A program made the translations under genes and the position numbers. Below are positions 1-7,485 of a stretch of DNA of 12,696 nt, piece by piece. Numbering within the stretch: the stretch's first letter is position 1; each line of letters starts with the position of its first letter. Under the pieces are notes generated by a model that did not search any database, was not told where the DNA came from, and saw nothing but the letters and a program-made list of their open reading frames with translations. The DNA comes from Pontimonas sp. (GTDB lineage: Bacteria; Actinomycetota; Actinomycetes; Actinomycetales; Microbacteriaceae), in the NCBI GenBank assembly GCA_017852615.1, contig JAFMKX010000022.1:1673-14368 (forward strand), written 5' to 3'.

Positions 1-1838
1 GCACTAGGTGTTCCAGAAACACTATTTGAGACCAACGAAGCTCCGGTGGAATTAATTGCCTTTATGGAAATCGGATAACTCGTCCCATTAACGAGCGGGG
101 TGGATCCATCAGAAGATAAAACCGTGACGGAAGCTGGGCTTGAAGTCAATGCGGGGGCGAATGCCCTGAAAGTTGACCCATCTGTCGAGTATGAGTAATT
201 GGAAATTGCAGCTCCACCATTGTCGGAAGGTGGGGTGAACTGGATGGTGAGAGTCTTATTTCCAGCTCCAATGGATGAAATTACGGGAGGAAAAGGGGCC
301 ACACTGGCCGCCGGCGTACCGACGACTGCCGCACTAGCGACCCCCGAGAAGGAGCCCTTGCCTCTGACCTTTACCGAATATGAGACTCCATTAGTGAGGC
401 CCGTGATTGTGATGGGACTGCTCGTACTTCCCGAACTTGACCAACTCGATCCATTATCGGTTGAGTACTCGTAGTCAGTGATGGCGAACCCTCCCGTTGC
501 CGAAGGCGTATCGAACGCGACCAGGAGCCTTTCCGCCCCGGGGGCTATCGAAGTGATTGTGGGCGCTGTGGGCGCCCCTGCGATAAGCACTGACGAACTG
601 TCAGACCACTCACCGACAGTCGGAGTTGCATCAATATCGCCTGTCAGGGAGGCGACCTGAAATTCATATTCTGTCCCGTTGGCGAGGCCAGATATTGTCA
701 ACTCCCTTGGTGTGGCATCGCCCCTAAAGTCGGCGCTGTGTGTAGTCCAAGAGCTCCCTCCGTCACTTGAATACCGAACCCGATATCCGGTAATTGTTCC
801 TCCGCCGGAGTCGCCCTGCTCCCAAGCGACTGTTGCCGACGAGTCCGCGGGAGAGGCGGCGGGCGGGGAGCCGGCCGCCGCCGCCACCGCAGCCGCAACC
901 GAAGCCAAGTCGGCAAGTGCACCTGCTGCGTAGTACCACGTGATAGATGTCGTCGCACCCGCTGCGAGGCTTCCCACAGGCAACACCGCAGCGTACGCAC
1001 CGTCTCCCTGTTCGGTCACCGGAGCGGTGGACGGATCTTGGCTGTAAGCATTTTTGAAAGTGCAGCAATCGTTGATGGTGGTCGCCGCGTTAGGAGTTGT
1101 TGAATAGAAGAGAACTCCCTCCGCGCCAGAGGTGATTTGAATGGCGTTTGAAGAGTCTGATGAGCTACTAATCGCTTGGAAGCTACCGCCCACGAGATTA
1201 CCCCGGGTTTTTGTAGGAACATCGCTGGTTCCGACGTAATCATCCTTAGTCCCAACCCAAATCATCACGTTGTCGATAGGGGAGGCTTCATTGTTCGTAA
1301 TCGCGGTTGTGATTTCCACAAATGAAGCGTTCTGGCCGAGGGCGTAGGTGTTGGAAATACCGACGCTAGCCCCATTTAGGCTCACGTCACCGGTGGCCAC
1401 GAGAGTTCCGTAACCGTAGTCAACCGCTTGCGTCGGGCTTCGCAAAGTCATCCCAGAATCGTCCACCGCCAAATTATTAATGCTTGTTAGCCCCTGGGTA
1501 GTGAAGCTGCCAGACTCAGGAACAGTGGCTCCGCTCCAATTTGATCCACCGGTGCCGCTTCCGAGAGTCATATTAAGACCGTAAGACGAATAAGTCAGCT
1601 TGTACCACTTCCCACTGGAAGCTTTGTAAAAAGGCTGCTCAAGCATGGCATTTGCGGCAACAGAGTCTACGTAGCTAAAAGAACTTGAGTTTGAGCCACC
1701 ACCCCCAAACCGTAATTTTTCATTGTTGAGCATCACGTCAGGAACTACCGCATACGCGGCGACCGCGGACAAAGCCAAAAATCCGGCCACGAGACCAGAA
1801 GCCAGAACTCGAAAGACAGACGTGGTACGTGTCGTCAT
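1..1838 (-). CDS. Secreted multi-domain protein with fibronectin type III-like repeats (C-terminus outside window)
   Basis: One open minus-strand frame runs from an ATG at 1838 off the left edge, giving 612 complete residues. The start is supported by a GGAGAG ribosome binding site a few bases upstream. Residues 1-30 form a signal peptide: Arg near the N-terminus, a hydrophobic stretch at about 11-28, and an A-Y-A cleavage site before Val31. Residues about 31-310 form a domain I do not recognise, containing a WVGTKDD motif (194-200), an adjacent Cys258-Cys259 pair and a WYYAAG motif (301-306). An Ala/Val/Pro-rich linker follows (about 309-335). Three Fn3-like domains come next (about 325-420, 420-515 and 516 onward), each with an SxYSxD-type strand and an LxNGTxY-type strand typical of type III modules. 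Fn3 arrays usually act in surface binding or as spacers around enzymatic domains. A cell-surface or secreted role is inferred; anchoring cannot be judged without the C-terminus. Confidence 0.85.
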   Translation of the reverse strand, partial: MTTRTTSVFRVLASGLVAGFLALSAVAAYAVVPDVMLNNEKLRFGGGGSNSSSFSYVDSVAANAMLEQPFYKASSGKWYKLTYSSYGLNMTLGSGTGGSNWSGATVPESGSFTTQGLTSINNLAVDDSGMTLRSPTQAVDYGYGTLVATGDVSLNGASVGISNTYALGQNASFVEITTAITNNEASPIDNVMIWVGTKDDYVGTSDVPTKTRGNLVGGSFQAISSSSDSSNAIQITSGAEGVLFYSTTPNAATTINDCCTFKNAYSQDPSTAPVTEQGDGAYAAVLPVGSLAAGATTSITWYYAAGALADLASVAAAVAAAAGSPPAASPADSSATVAWEQGDSGGGTITGYRVRYSSDGGSSWTTHSADFRGDATPRELTISGLANGTEYEFQVASLTGDIDATPTVGEWSDSSSVLIAGAPTAPTITSIAPGAERLLVAFDTPSATGGFAITDYEYSTDNGSSWSSSGSTSSPITITGLTNGVSYSVKVRGKGSFSGVASAAVVGTPAASVAPFPPVISSIGAGNKTLTIQFTPPSDNGGAAISNYSYSTDGSTFRAFAPALTSSPASVTVLSSDGSTPLVNGTSYPISIKAINSTGASLVSNSVSGTPS

Positions 1839-1907
1839 CGGTCTCTCCGCATCCACCACCTCAAACAAAGGTCAGGATAGCACGCAACCAGACCAGGGCC
1901 CTGTGCG

Positions 1908-1937
1908 TATCTAACAATTCCAGTCTCGCCCACTCAA
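1908..1937 (-). promoter_or_regulatory. Weak candidate promoter for the secreted Fn3 protein
   Basis: On the minus strand TTGAGT (1937-1932) and TAGATA (1913-1908) are separated by 18 nt, about 70 nt upstream of the ATG at 1838. The -35 matches the sigma-70 consensus at four of six bases and the -10 at only three. It is the best pair I could find in the upstream region, and it remains uncertain. Confidence 0.22.
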
Positions 1938-2006
1938 GCTGACAGTCGCGGGGCCGGTGGTGTGTGGTTGCAGGACATAGGAATAAATCATTGCTCCAAT
2001 TGAGCC

Positions 2007-2210
2007 ATGAACAAAGCCCGGCTCATCATCACAGCACTCCGCACCGAGAAACTCACACAAAAGGTCACAGCTAAGCGATCCATCCGCCTACCCCACAATA
2101 AGACGACAGTCATCATGCCCGTCGAGACCCTCAAAGTCCGCGTCGTCAACCACAAAACCGGCGAACTCATCGGAGAACTCACCCTTGACCCCGCAAAGGG
2201 ATTACCAGCC
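2007..2210 (+). pseudogene. Decayed C-terminal fragment of an IS481-type transposase/integrase
   Basis: The frame from 2007 encodes about 68 residues. A core at about residues 33-61 (VIMPVE, then KVRVVNHKTGELIGELTLDP) resembles, from memory, the C-terminal beta-rich end of actinobacterial IS481-family transposases, which carry V-x-N/D-x-x-TGE-x-x-x-x-LT-x-DP. No catalytic DDE domain lies upstream; 1839-2006 shows no related frame. The reading frame has no sensible stop and runs into the tRNA terminator and through the tRNA in antisense, so it is a remnant rather than a working gene. Its end near 2210 is approximate. A short standalone gene is possible but less likely. Confidence 0.45.
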
Positions 2211-2220
2211 CCAGGAGTAG

Positions 2221-2252
2221 AAAAATACCCCGAAACCGTGGGTTCGGGGTAT
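2221..2252 (-). terminator. Intrinsic terminator of the tRNA-Ser gene
   Basis: A perfect 10-bp inverted repeat (ATACCCCGAA at 2225-2234 with TTCGGGGTAT at 2243-2252) encloses an 8-nt loop. Read on the minus strand it is followed by TTTTT (2225-2221). It starts 22 nt after the encoded CCA end of the tRNA, in the right orientation to end that transcript. Confidence 0.88.
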
Positions 2253-2274
2253 TCCGATGTCTTGCGACATCACA

Positions 2275-2364
2275 TGGCGGTACCGGTGGGATTTGAACCC
2301 ACGGTGGACTTTCACCCACACAACTTTTCGAGAGTTGCACCTTCGGCCGCTCGGACACGGTACC
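2275..2364 (-). tRNA. tRNA-Ser(CGA), with encoded CCA end
   Basis: Ninety nucleotides on the minus strand fold into a class II tRNA. A 7-bp acceptor stem pairs GGTACCG (2364-2358) with CGGTACC (2285-2279), followed by discriminator G (2278) and an encoded CCA (2277-2275). The anticodon stem CAACT/AGTTG holds the loop CTCGAAA, so the anticodon is CGA (plus-strand 2328-2330), reading UCG serine codons. A long variable arm (GGGTG...CACC) is the serine hallmark. The T arm is GTGGG-TTCAAAT-CCCAC. It is transcribed divergently from radA and has its own terminator. Confidence 0.96.
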
Positions 2365-2443
2365 GGGGAAGAGTTTACACGGGCTCTCCGTGGCAAGTTT
2401 TCGCACCTGTGGGGTTGCTCCTGGGTTAGTCAGTCGATGCCCA

Positions 2444-2449
2444 TAGGCT
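2444..2449 (+). promoter_or_regulatory. -10 hexamer of a probable leaderless radA promoter
   Basis: TAGGCT fits the TANNNT -10 pattern and ends 6 nt before the radA ATG at 2456. No Shine-Dalgarno sequence precedes that ATG. Transcription would start at or next to the A of the start codon, giving a leaderless message. No convincing -35 is visible. Confidence 0.45.
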
Positions 2450-2455
2450 CAAGAC

Positions 2456-3808
2456 ATGGCAAAGACTGAGGCTCCCTACCGCTGTGATGAGTGTGGGTGG
2501 ACCACCCTCAAATGGGTAGGGCGCTGCGGTGAATGCCAAACGTGGGGGACGGTTGTGGAAAGCGCCCAGCCCACCACATCATCCAAGCAAGCCAAAGCTG
2601 TCGCACCGGACGCCCTTCGCCTAGCACGGCCCATTACCGAACTGGATGGAACCAGCAGTGGTCACCAGCCCAGTGGCGTGGGGGAATTTGATCGAGTTCT
2701 CGGTGGGGGAATTGTCCCTGGTGCAGTGATTTTGCTCTCGGGCGAACCTGGGGTTGGGAAATCCACGCTGCTCCTTGATGTGGCCTCCAGGGTTGCCGCT
2801 GGAGGCAAGCGGGTTCTCTATGTCAGTGCCGAAGAGTCTGCTGGACAGGTTTATCTCCGCGCCTCGCGCACCAACGGTTTACACGAAAACCTCTTGCTAG
2901 CCAACGACACAGATTTGGGGTCAGTACTCGGTCAAATTGACCATGTCCAGCCAGAGCTTCTCATTGTGGATTCGGTGCAAACCGTCTCCTCGGGGCTCCT
3001 GGACGGGGCTCCCGGTGGCGTTGCTCAAGTTCGTGAAGTAGCAGCGACGCTTATCCGGGTGGCCAAAGAAACCATGTTGCCCATCATCATGGTCGGCCAC
3101 GTCACAAAAGATGGCCAAGTGGCAGGACCTCGCACTCTCGAGCACCTCGTCGATGTGGTGTGTCAATTCGATGGTGACCCCCATACGTCCTTGCGATTTG
3201 TGCGCACATTGAAAAACCGTTTTGGGCCCACCGATGAGGTCGGGTGCTTTGACATGAGCGGTGAAGGGATTATCGAGATTCCTGACCCCAGTGAACTCTT
3301 TCGCTCCGGCACCAGAGAACCCGTCAGCGGCACCTGCACCACCATGGCCATGGAAGGCAAACGGGCACTCCCGGTGGAAATTCAAGCTCTGGTCATCCCC
3401 AGCTCCGCTCCGCAACCTCGACGCGTCGTCAACGGAGTGGAATCATCACGGGTTGCGATGCTCTTAGCAGTGCTGGAACGTCGCGGGGGCATTGCTGTGG
3501 CCTCGGCTGATGTCTACGTTTCCACCGTGGGCGGTATTCGAATCCACGAACCAGGGGCCGACCTTGCGATCGCACTGGCGATTGCAAGTGCCGCCAAAAA
3601 TATTGCGCTGCCCCCGACCACCATCGCTATCGGGGAAATCAGCCTGGCAGGGGAAATACGTCCGGTGACCCAGGCAAACCAGCGTTCGTTAGAAGCCAAA
3701 CGCCTGGGTTTCGAGGTGGTCTTGGATAAGTCAAACGTCAGTATTAGCCAAGCCCTGCAGAATGCGTTTTCAAGCAAGCCCGCTCGAGCACAACAACCGG
3801 TGAACTAG
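2456..3808 (+). CDS. radA: DNA repair protein RadA (Sms)
   Basis: RadA is a RecA-like, hexameric DnaB-type branch-migration ATPase that works with RecA in recombinational repair. At 450 aa it has the usual length. Residues 10-27 hold the C4 zinc finger (Cys10, Cys13, Cys24, Cys27). The RecA-like ATPase follows, with Walker A GEPGVGKST at 96-104 and Walker B LLIVDSV at 168-174. The RadA-specific KNRFG motif sits at 253-257. The C-terminal half (about 290-440) is the Lon-protease-like domain, ending in ISLAGEIRPV-type sequence (395-404). The ATG start puts the zinc finger ten residues in, as expected. In many actinobacteria disA follows radA; here the next gene is convergent and the two stop codons overlap within a CTAG. 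Confidence 0.97.
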   Translation: MAKTEAPYRCDECGWTTLKWVGRCGECQTWGTVVESAQPTTSSKQAKAVAPDALRLARPITELDGTSSGHQPSGVGEFDRVLGGGIVPGAVILLSGEPGVGKSTLLLDVASRVAAGGKRVLYVSAEESAGQVYLRASRTNGLHENLLLANDTDLGSVLGQIDHVQPELLIVDSVQTVSSGLLDGAPGGVAQVREVAATLIRVAKETMLPIIMVGHVTKDGQVAGPRTLEHLVDVVCQFDGDPHTSLRFVRTLKNRFGPTDEVGCFDMSGEGIIEIPDPSELFRSGTREPVSGTCTTMAMEGKRALPVEIQALVIPSSAPQPRRVVNGVESSRVAMLLAVLERRGGIAVASADVYVSTVGGIRIHEPGADLAIALAIASAAKNIALPPTTIAIGEISLAGEIRPVTQANQRSLEAKRLGFEVVLDKSNVSISQALQNAFSSKPARAQQPVN

Positions 3809-4389
3809 TCGAGCAGGAACTGCTTGGTCTGTGCTGACTGGAGATCACCAAGGTAAACCCTGAGGTGGTAGCTGGCACCGCCTCCGGGCATCGTGGGTCG
3901 CGCCGCGTCGTCGCACGTATCGGGAGTGGATCGCGTTCGATCCCATGCCAGTGCCATGGTGCCTTGTTCTTCGCCGGGGGCAAGCACCTGTTCGGCGGCA
4001 AGCGACGTCTTTTGACAGTCATCAGAAGCCCAAATCTGATCATCACCCGAGGTGATGACATAGCGCTGGACATCTGTCCCCACATTCACCGTGCACTCCA
4101 CCGCCGAGGTGTTCTTGACCGTAAGCCACAGCTGAGGTGCTTGGCCCGGCGCATAAGTCGACTGGTCGGTCATCGCGGTGAGTTCGAGCTGGCTGGGTAA
4201 GCAATTAGGGGCAGCGATGACCTCAAGCGTCTCTTGCGCAACAGGTTCTTCGACCGGTGGTGTGCCACCAAAGCCTGGGCGGACAACAATCAACACCACA
4301 ACGGCAATGATGACGAGCAAACCGCCAAAGACAACGGCCCGACGGCGCCAATACACCGATGCGGGAAGCGAGCCACCTGAGCGAGCCAT
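3805..4389 (-). CDS. Membrane-anchored extracytoplasmic protein of unknown function
   Basis: The 194-aa product has a basic N-terminus (WRRR at 14-17), one transmembrane segment at about 18-37, a Pro-rich stalk, and an exported domain from about residue 52. That domain has four cysteines (63, 99, 125, 159), which could form two disulfides, and alternating beta-strand patterns such as PQLWLTVKNTS (85-95), suggesting an immunoglobulin-like beta-sandwich. There is no lipobox. I do not recognise the family with certainty, and no function is claimed. Its stop overlaps the radA stop on the other strand. Its start has a TANNNT hexamer 6 nt upstream, suggesting leaderless expression; the intervening AGGGG could also act as a very close ribosome binding site. 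Confidence 0.8.
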   Translation of the reverse strand: MARSGGSLPASVYWRRRAVVFGGLLVIIAVVVLIVVRPGFGGTPPVEEPVAQETLEVIAAPNCLPSQLELTAMTDQSTYAPGQAPQLWLTVKNTSAVECTVNVGTDVQRYVITSGDDQIWASDDCQKTSLAAEQVLAPGEEQGTMALAWDRTRSTPDTCDDAARPTMPGGGASYHLRVYLGDLQSAQTKQFLLD

Positions 4390-4395
4390 ACCCCT

Positions 4396-4401
4396 AGATT
4401 A
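4396..4401 (-). promoter_or_regulatory. -10 hexamer of a probable leaderless promoter for the 3805-4389 gene
   Basis: On the minus strand TAATCT is followed by six bases (AGGGGT) and then the ATG at 4389. The spacing matches that seen at radA. No clear -35 hexamer is visible. Confidence 0.4.
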
Positions 4402-4410
4402 CGACTGCAT

Positions 4411-4427
4411 CCCCCATTTTCCGGGGG
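4411..4427 (-). terminator. GC-rich hairpin downstream of argA, possible terminator
   Basis: CCCCC (4411-4415) and GGGGG (4423-4427) form a 5-bp stem with a 7-nt loop, 32 nt past the argA stop. No T tract follows on either strand, so it would be an atypical terminator at best. Confidence 0.25.
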
Positions 4428-4459
4428 TATGACTCGGCGAGCCTGAAGACAAATCCAGA

Positions 4460-4978
4460 TTAGGCAAGTTTCTTAAACAACCTGGAGTTTCCCAACGTAT
4501 TGGGCTTCACCCGGGCTAAATCTAAGAATTCGGCAACACCCTCATCAGGTGATCGCACCAATTCCGCATACACGGCCGGATCCACCGTCTCATCGTCATG
4601 AACGCTAAAGCCGTGGCTTTGAAAGAAATCCACCTCAAAACTCAAACAAAAAAGCCGGGTAAGGCCCAGTTGGCGAGCTTCACGCTCCAACTCTTCAATC
4701 AGAGAATGTCCAATTCCAAGGTTCTTCTTATCCGGTGCCACGGTAAGGCTGCGAATTTCGCCCAGGTCTTCCCAAAAGACATGGAGCGCCCCACATCCAA
4801 GAATTTCGCCCGCATCATCCACAGCGACAATAAATTCCTGGACCGATTCATACAGGACGACCAGATCTTTACCCAGCAACACTCGAGCGTCGACCAGCGG
4901 TTCCATCAAAGCCGCAATGGCTCTGATGTCCGCTGTTCGCGCACGCCGAAGCGTCCACGGGGTAGAAGAAGTATTCAC
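4460..4978 (-). CDS. argA: Amino-acid N-acetyltransferase (short-form N-acetylglutamate synthase, ArgA)
   Basis: This GNAT enzyme transfers acetyl from acetyl-CoA to L-glutamate (or glutamine), the first step of arginine biosynthesis. The 172-aa product closely resembles the stand-alone GNAT-type NAGS of Mycobacterium tuberculosis (Rv2747). It shares a LYESVQEF segment (about 42-49), GCGALHV then DLGEIRSLTV (61-80), the acetyl-CoA loop KNLGIGHS (85-92), FFQSHGF (118-124) and the C-terminal VKPNTLGNSR signature (157-166). It lacks the kinase-like domain of long NAGS enzymes. I chose the GTG at 4978, 16 nt after the clpC stop, because homology begins at about residue 10; the in-frame ATG at 5107 lies inside clpC. 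No Shine-Dalgarno is visible at the GTG, so translation may rely on coupling to clpC. Confidence 0.88.
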   Translation of the reverse strand: MNTSSTPWTLRRARTADIRAIAALMEPLVDARVLLGKDLVVLYESVQEFIVAVDDAGEILGCGALHVFWEDLGEIRSLTVAPDKKNLGIGHSLIEELEREARQLGLTRLFCLSFEVDFFQSHGFSVHDDETVDPAVYAELVRSPDEGVAEFLDLARVKPNTLGNSRLFKKLA

Positions 4979-4994
4979 CCCAAAAGAGTACTGG

Positions 4995-7469
4995 TTAGGA
5001 TTCCAGAGCTGCCGCTTCGAGAGGCTCAACCTCACGCTTGCTAGAGGCAAACGTGAACTCTTCACCATCGAAATCAACGTCAACGTTCTGGCCTGGAGAA
5101 AGCTCACCCTGCAGGATGCGCTCGCTCAAGGGGTCCTCAACGTTTTGCTGAACAGCTCGACGCAGTGGTCTGGCTCCCATGGTGGGATCCCAGCCCAGTG
5201 TGATCAGTTGCTTCTTGGCTGCATCGGTCACACTCATCGTGATGTCACGATCGAGTAGGCGATCACCCAAACGCTTGATGAACAAGTGCACAATCTGCAT
5301 CAACTCGTCTTCGGTGAGCTGCGGGAAGACGATGGTGTCATCAACACGGTTGAGGAATTCAGGTTTGAAGTTCTTCTTAAGCTCCTCGACCACCTTGGCC
5401 TTCATGGACTGGTAGCTAGCTTCAGCGTTACCTTCCAGGGTGAAGCCCACGGGGCCACCGGTGATGTCCTTCGTTCCCAAGTTCGTGGTCATGATGATCA
5501 CGGTGTTCTTGAAGTCCACCACGCGGCCTTGACCATCAGTCAATCGGCCTTCTTCCAGTACCTGCAACAAGGAGTTGAAGATATCGGGGTGGGCTTTTTC
5601 GATTTCATCAAAGAGCACGACGCTAAAGGGCTTGCGGCGCACTTTCTCGGTGAGCTGACCACCGTCTTCGAAACCGACGAATCCTGGAGGGGCACCGAAG
5701 AGCCTTGAGACAGTGTGCTTTTCACCGTATTCAGACATATCCAGTGCAATCAGCGCATCCTCATCATCAAAGAGGAACTCCGCCAACGCTTTAGCAAGCT
5801 CAGTCTTTCCCACACCGGTAGGACCAGCGAAGATGAACGAGCCACTGGGGCGCTTGGGGTCTTTCAACCCAGCACGGGTGCGTCGGATGGTCTTAGAGAG
5901 CACAGAGATTGCTTGCTCTTGACCGATCACTCTCTGGTGAAGAGCCTTCTCCATGAACATCAAGCGGGCAGTTTCTTCTTCGGTGAGCTTGAATACGGGA
6001 ATCCCGGTAGCAGCTGCCAAGACTTCAGCGATTACGCCTTCATCCACGACACCGCCGCCCGCGGCTTCACCGCTGCGCCACTTCTTTTCCAGCTGCAAGC
6101 GCTCACCCAGGAGAGTCTTCTCCTCGTCGCGCAGCGATGCGGCCTTCTCGAAATCTTGACCCTCGATGGCAGCTTCCTTGCGGGAGCGAACATCGGCGAT
6201 TTTTTCGTCAAACTCACGTAGCTCGGGCGGGCTAGAAAGGATCGACAGGCGCAAACGAGCCCCTGCTTCATCAATAAGGTCAATGGCCTTATCGGGCAAG
6301 AATCGGTCCTGCACGTAACGATCGGAGAGGTTCACGGCAGCTTCAATCGCACCATCGGTGATCGAGACGCGGTGGAACGCTTCGTACTTGTCCCGCAGAC
6401 CCTTCAAGATATTGATGGTGTGAGCAGGGGAAGGCTGGTTGACCTGCACCGACTGGAAACGACGCTCCAACGCAGCGTCTTTTTCAAAGTGCTTGCGGTA
6501 CTCATCCAAGGTGGTGGCACCAATGGTCTGAAGTTCACCACGAGCCAACAGGGGCTTCAAAATACTGGCAGCGTCAATAGCTCCTTCTGCTGCTCCTGCG
6601 CCCACCAGGGTGTGGATCTCGTCAATGAAGACGATGATGTCGCCTCGCGTACGAATCTCTTTGGTGACTTTCTTCAAACGCTCTTCAAAGTCTCCGCGGT
6701 AGCGACTACCCGCAATCAGGGAACCCAAGTCCAAGGAGTAGAGCTGCTTGTCCTTAAGGGTTTCGGGAACGTCACCTTTGACAATGGCTTGGGCAAGACC
6801 CTCGACCACTGCCGTCTTTCCCACACCGGGTTCACCGACCAAGACAGGGTTGTTCTTGGAACGTCGAGACAAAATCTGCATGACCCGTTCCATTTCGCGC
6901 TCGCGGCCAATCACAGGATCGAGTTTTCCATCGCGGGCTGCTTGGGTGAGGTTGCGGCCAAACTGATCGAGCACGGCTGAGCCTTTATCGCCCGAGGATT
7001 CACCACCGCCCACGGACACTGGGTCTTTGCCCTGGTATCCGGAGAGAAGCTGAATAACCTGCTGGCGGACTCGGTTGAGGTCAGCACCTAGCTTCACCAA
7101 AACCTGAGCAGCGACGCCTTCGCCTTCGCGAATGAGTCCCAACAAAATGTGCTCGGTGCCGATGTAGTTGTGGCCGAGCTGCAGAGCCTCCCGCAAACTC
7201 AGTTCTAAGACTTTCTTGGCTCGCGGAGTAAAGGGGATGTGTCCAGTGGGAGCTTGTTGGCCTTGGCCAATGATTTCCTGAACCTGCTCGCGGACTGCTT
7301 CGAGCGAGATATCTAGGGACTCCAGGGCTTTCGCGGCAACGCCTTCACCCTCGTGGATGAGTCCCAACAAAATGTGCTCGGTGCCGATGTAGTTGTGATT
7401 GAGCATCTTGGCTTCTTCTTGCGCCAAGACCACGACACGACGTGCCCTATCGGTAAACCGCTCAAACAT
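4995..7469 (-). CDS. clpC: ATP-dependent Clp protease ATP-binding subunit ClpC
   Basis: ClpC is a cytoplasmic Hsp100 AAA+ unfoldase that feeds substrates to the ClpP peptidase. The 824 aa match the family length. The N-terminal domain has two Clp repeats (about 24-50 and 99-125). The first AAA+ module has Walker A GEPGVGKT (212-219), Walker B VFIDEIH (280-286) and ALERRF arginines (336-337). A UVR-type middle segment lies at about 424-460. The second module has Walker A GPTGVGKT (549-556), Walker B VVLFDEIEK (617-625), a ClpP-docking loop GPVGF (672-676) and sensor-2 GARPLRR (765-771). The start is set by AAGGAG 8 nt upstream. The upstream region holds a ClgR-type site. It is probably cotranscribed with argA. 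Confidence 0.97.
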   Translation of the reverse strand: MFERFTDRARRVVVLAQEEAKMLNHNYIGTEHILLGLIHEGEGVAAKALESLDISLEAVREQVQEIIGQGQQAPTGHIPFTPRAKKVLELSLREALQLGHNYIGTEHILLGLIREGEGVAAQVLVKLGADLNRVRQQVIQLLSGYQGKDPVSVGGGESSGDKGSAVLDQFGRNLTQAARDGKLDPVIGREREMERVMQILSRRSKNNPVLVGEPGVGKTAVVEGLAQAIVKGDVPETLKDKQLYSLDLGSLIAGSRYRGDFEERLKKVTKEIRTRGDIIVFIDEIHTLVGAGAAEGAIDAASILKPLLARGELQTIGATTLDEYRKHFEKDAALERRFQSVQVNQPSPAHTINILKGLRDKYEAFHRVSITDGAIEAAVNLSDRYVQDRFLPDKAIDLIDEAGARLRLSILSSPPELREFDEKIADVRSRKEAAIEGQDFEKAASLRDEEKTLLGERLQLEKKWRSGEAAGGGVVDEGVIAEVLAAATGIPVFKLTEEETARLMFMEKALHQRVIGQEQAISVLSKTIRRTRAGLKDPKRPSGSFIFAGPTGVGKTELAKALAEFLFDDEDALIALDMSEYGEKHTVSRLFGAPPGFVGFEDGGQLTEKVRRKPFSVVLFDEIEKAHPDIFNSLLQVLEEGRLTDGQGRVVDFKNTVIIMTTNLGTKDITGGPVGFTLEGNAEASYQSMKAKVVEELKKNFKPEFLNRVDDTIVFPQLTEDELMQIVHLFIKRLGDRLLDRDITMSVTDAAKKQLITLGWDPTMGARPLRRAVQQNVEDPLSERILQGELSPGQNVDVDFDGEEFTFASSKREVEPLEAAALES
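7132..7172. repeat. Copy 1 of an identical 41-bp direct repeat inside clpC
   Basis: This stretch encodes the HNYIGTEHILLGLI core of the second N-terminal Clp repeat. It is base-for-base identical to 7357-7397, 225 bp (75 codons) away and in frame. Confidence 0.9.
7357..7397. repeat. Copy 2 of an identical 41-bp direct repeat inside clpC
   Basis: This stretch encodes the same core in the first N-terminal Clp repeat. The flanking codons differ between the two copies. Confidence 0.9.
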
Positions 7470-7477
7470 CTCTGATG

Positions 7478-7483
7478 CTCCTT
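7478..7483 (-). promoter_or_regulatory. Ribosome binding site of clpC
   Basis: AAGGAG on the minus strand lies 8 nt before the ATG at 7469. It is the strongest Shine-Dalgarno sequence in the window and fixes the clpC start. Confidence 0.85.
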
Positions 7484-7485
7484 AG

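Noticed and set aside
867..905. GCC-rich triplet run as a microsatellite
   Set aside because: It encodes an imperfect Ala/Val linker in the Fn3 protein; the repeat is short and interrupted, so coding low complexity explains it.
199..933. Three plus-strand open frames of 60-91 codons
   Set aside because: They lie antisense to the continuous minus-strand secreted-protein gene, whose signal peptide and Fn3 patterns show it is the real coding frame.
698..1255. Minus-strand open frames in other registers, rich in Arg and Gly
   Set aside because: They overlap the Fn3 gene out of frame and arise from its GC-rich Ala-linker region; no start signals or domain patterns.
2211..2429. Continuation of the plus-strand frame from 2007 to 2429
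   Set aside because: This part is antisense to the tRNA terminator and tRNA-Ser, so it is not protein-coding.
4979..5107. Upstream ATG at 5107 as the argA start
   Set aside because: It would place 43 extra codons inside the end of clpC with no homology; the GTG at 4978 gives the family length.
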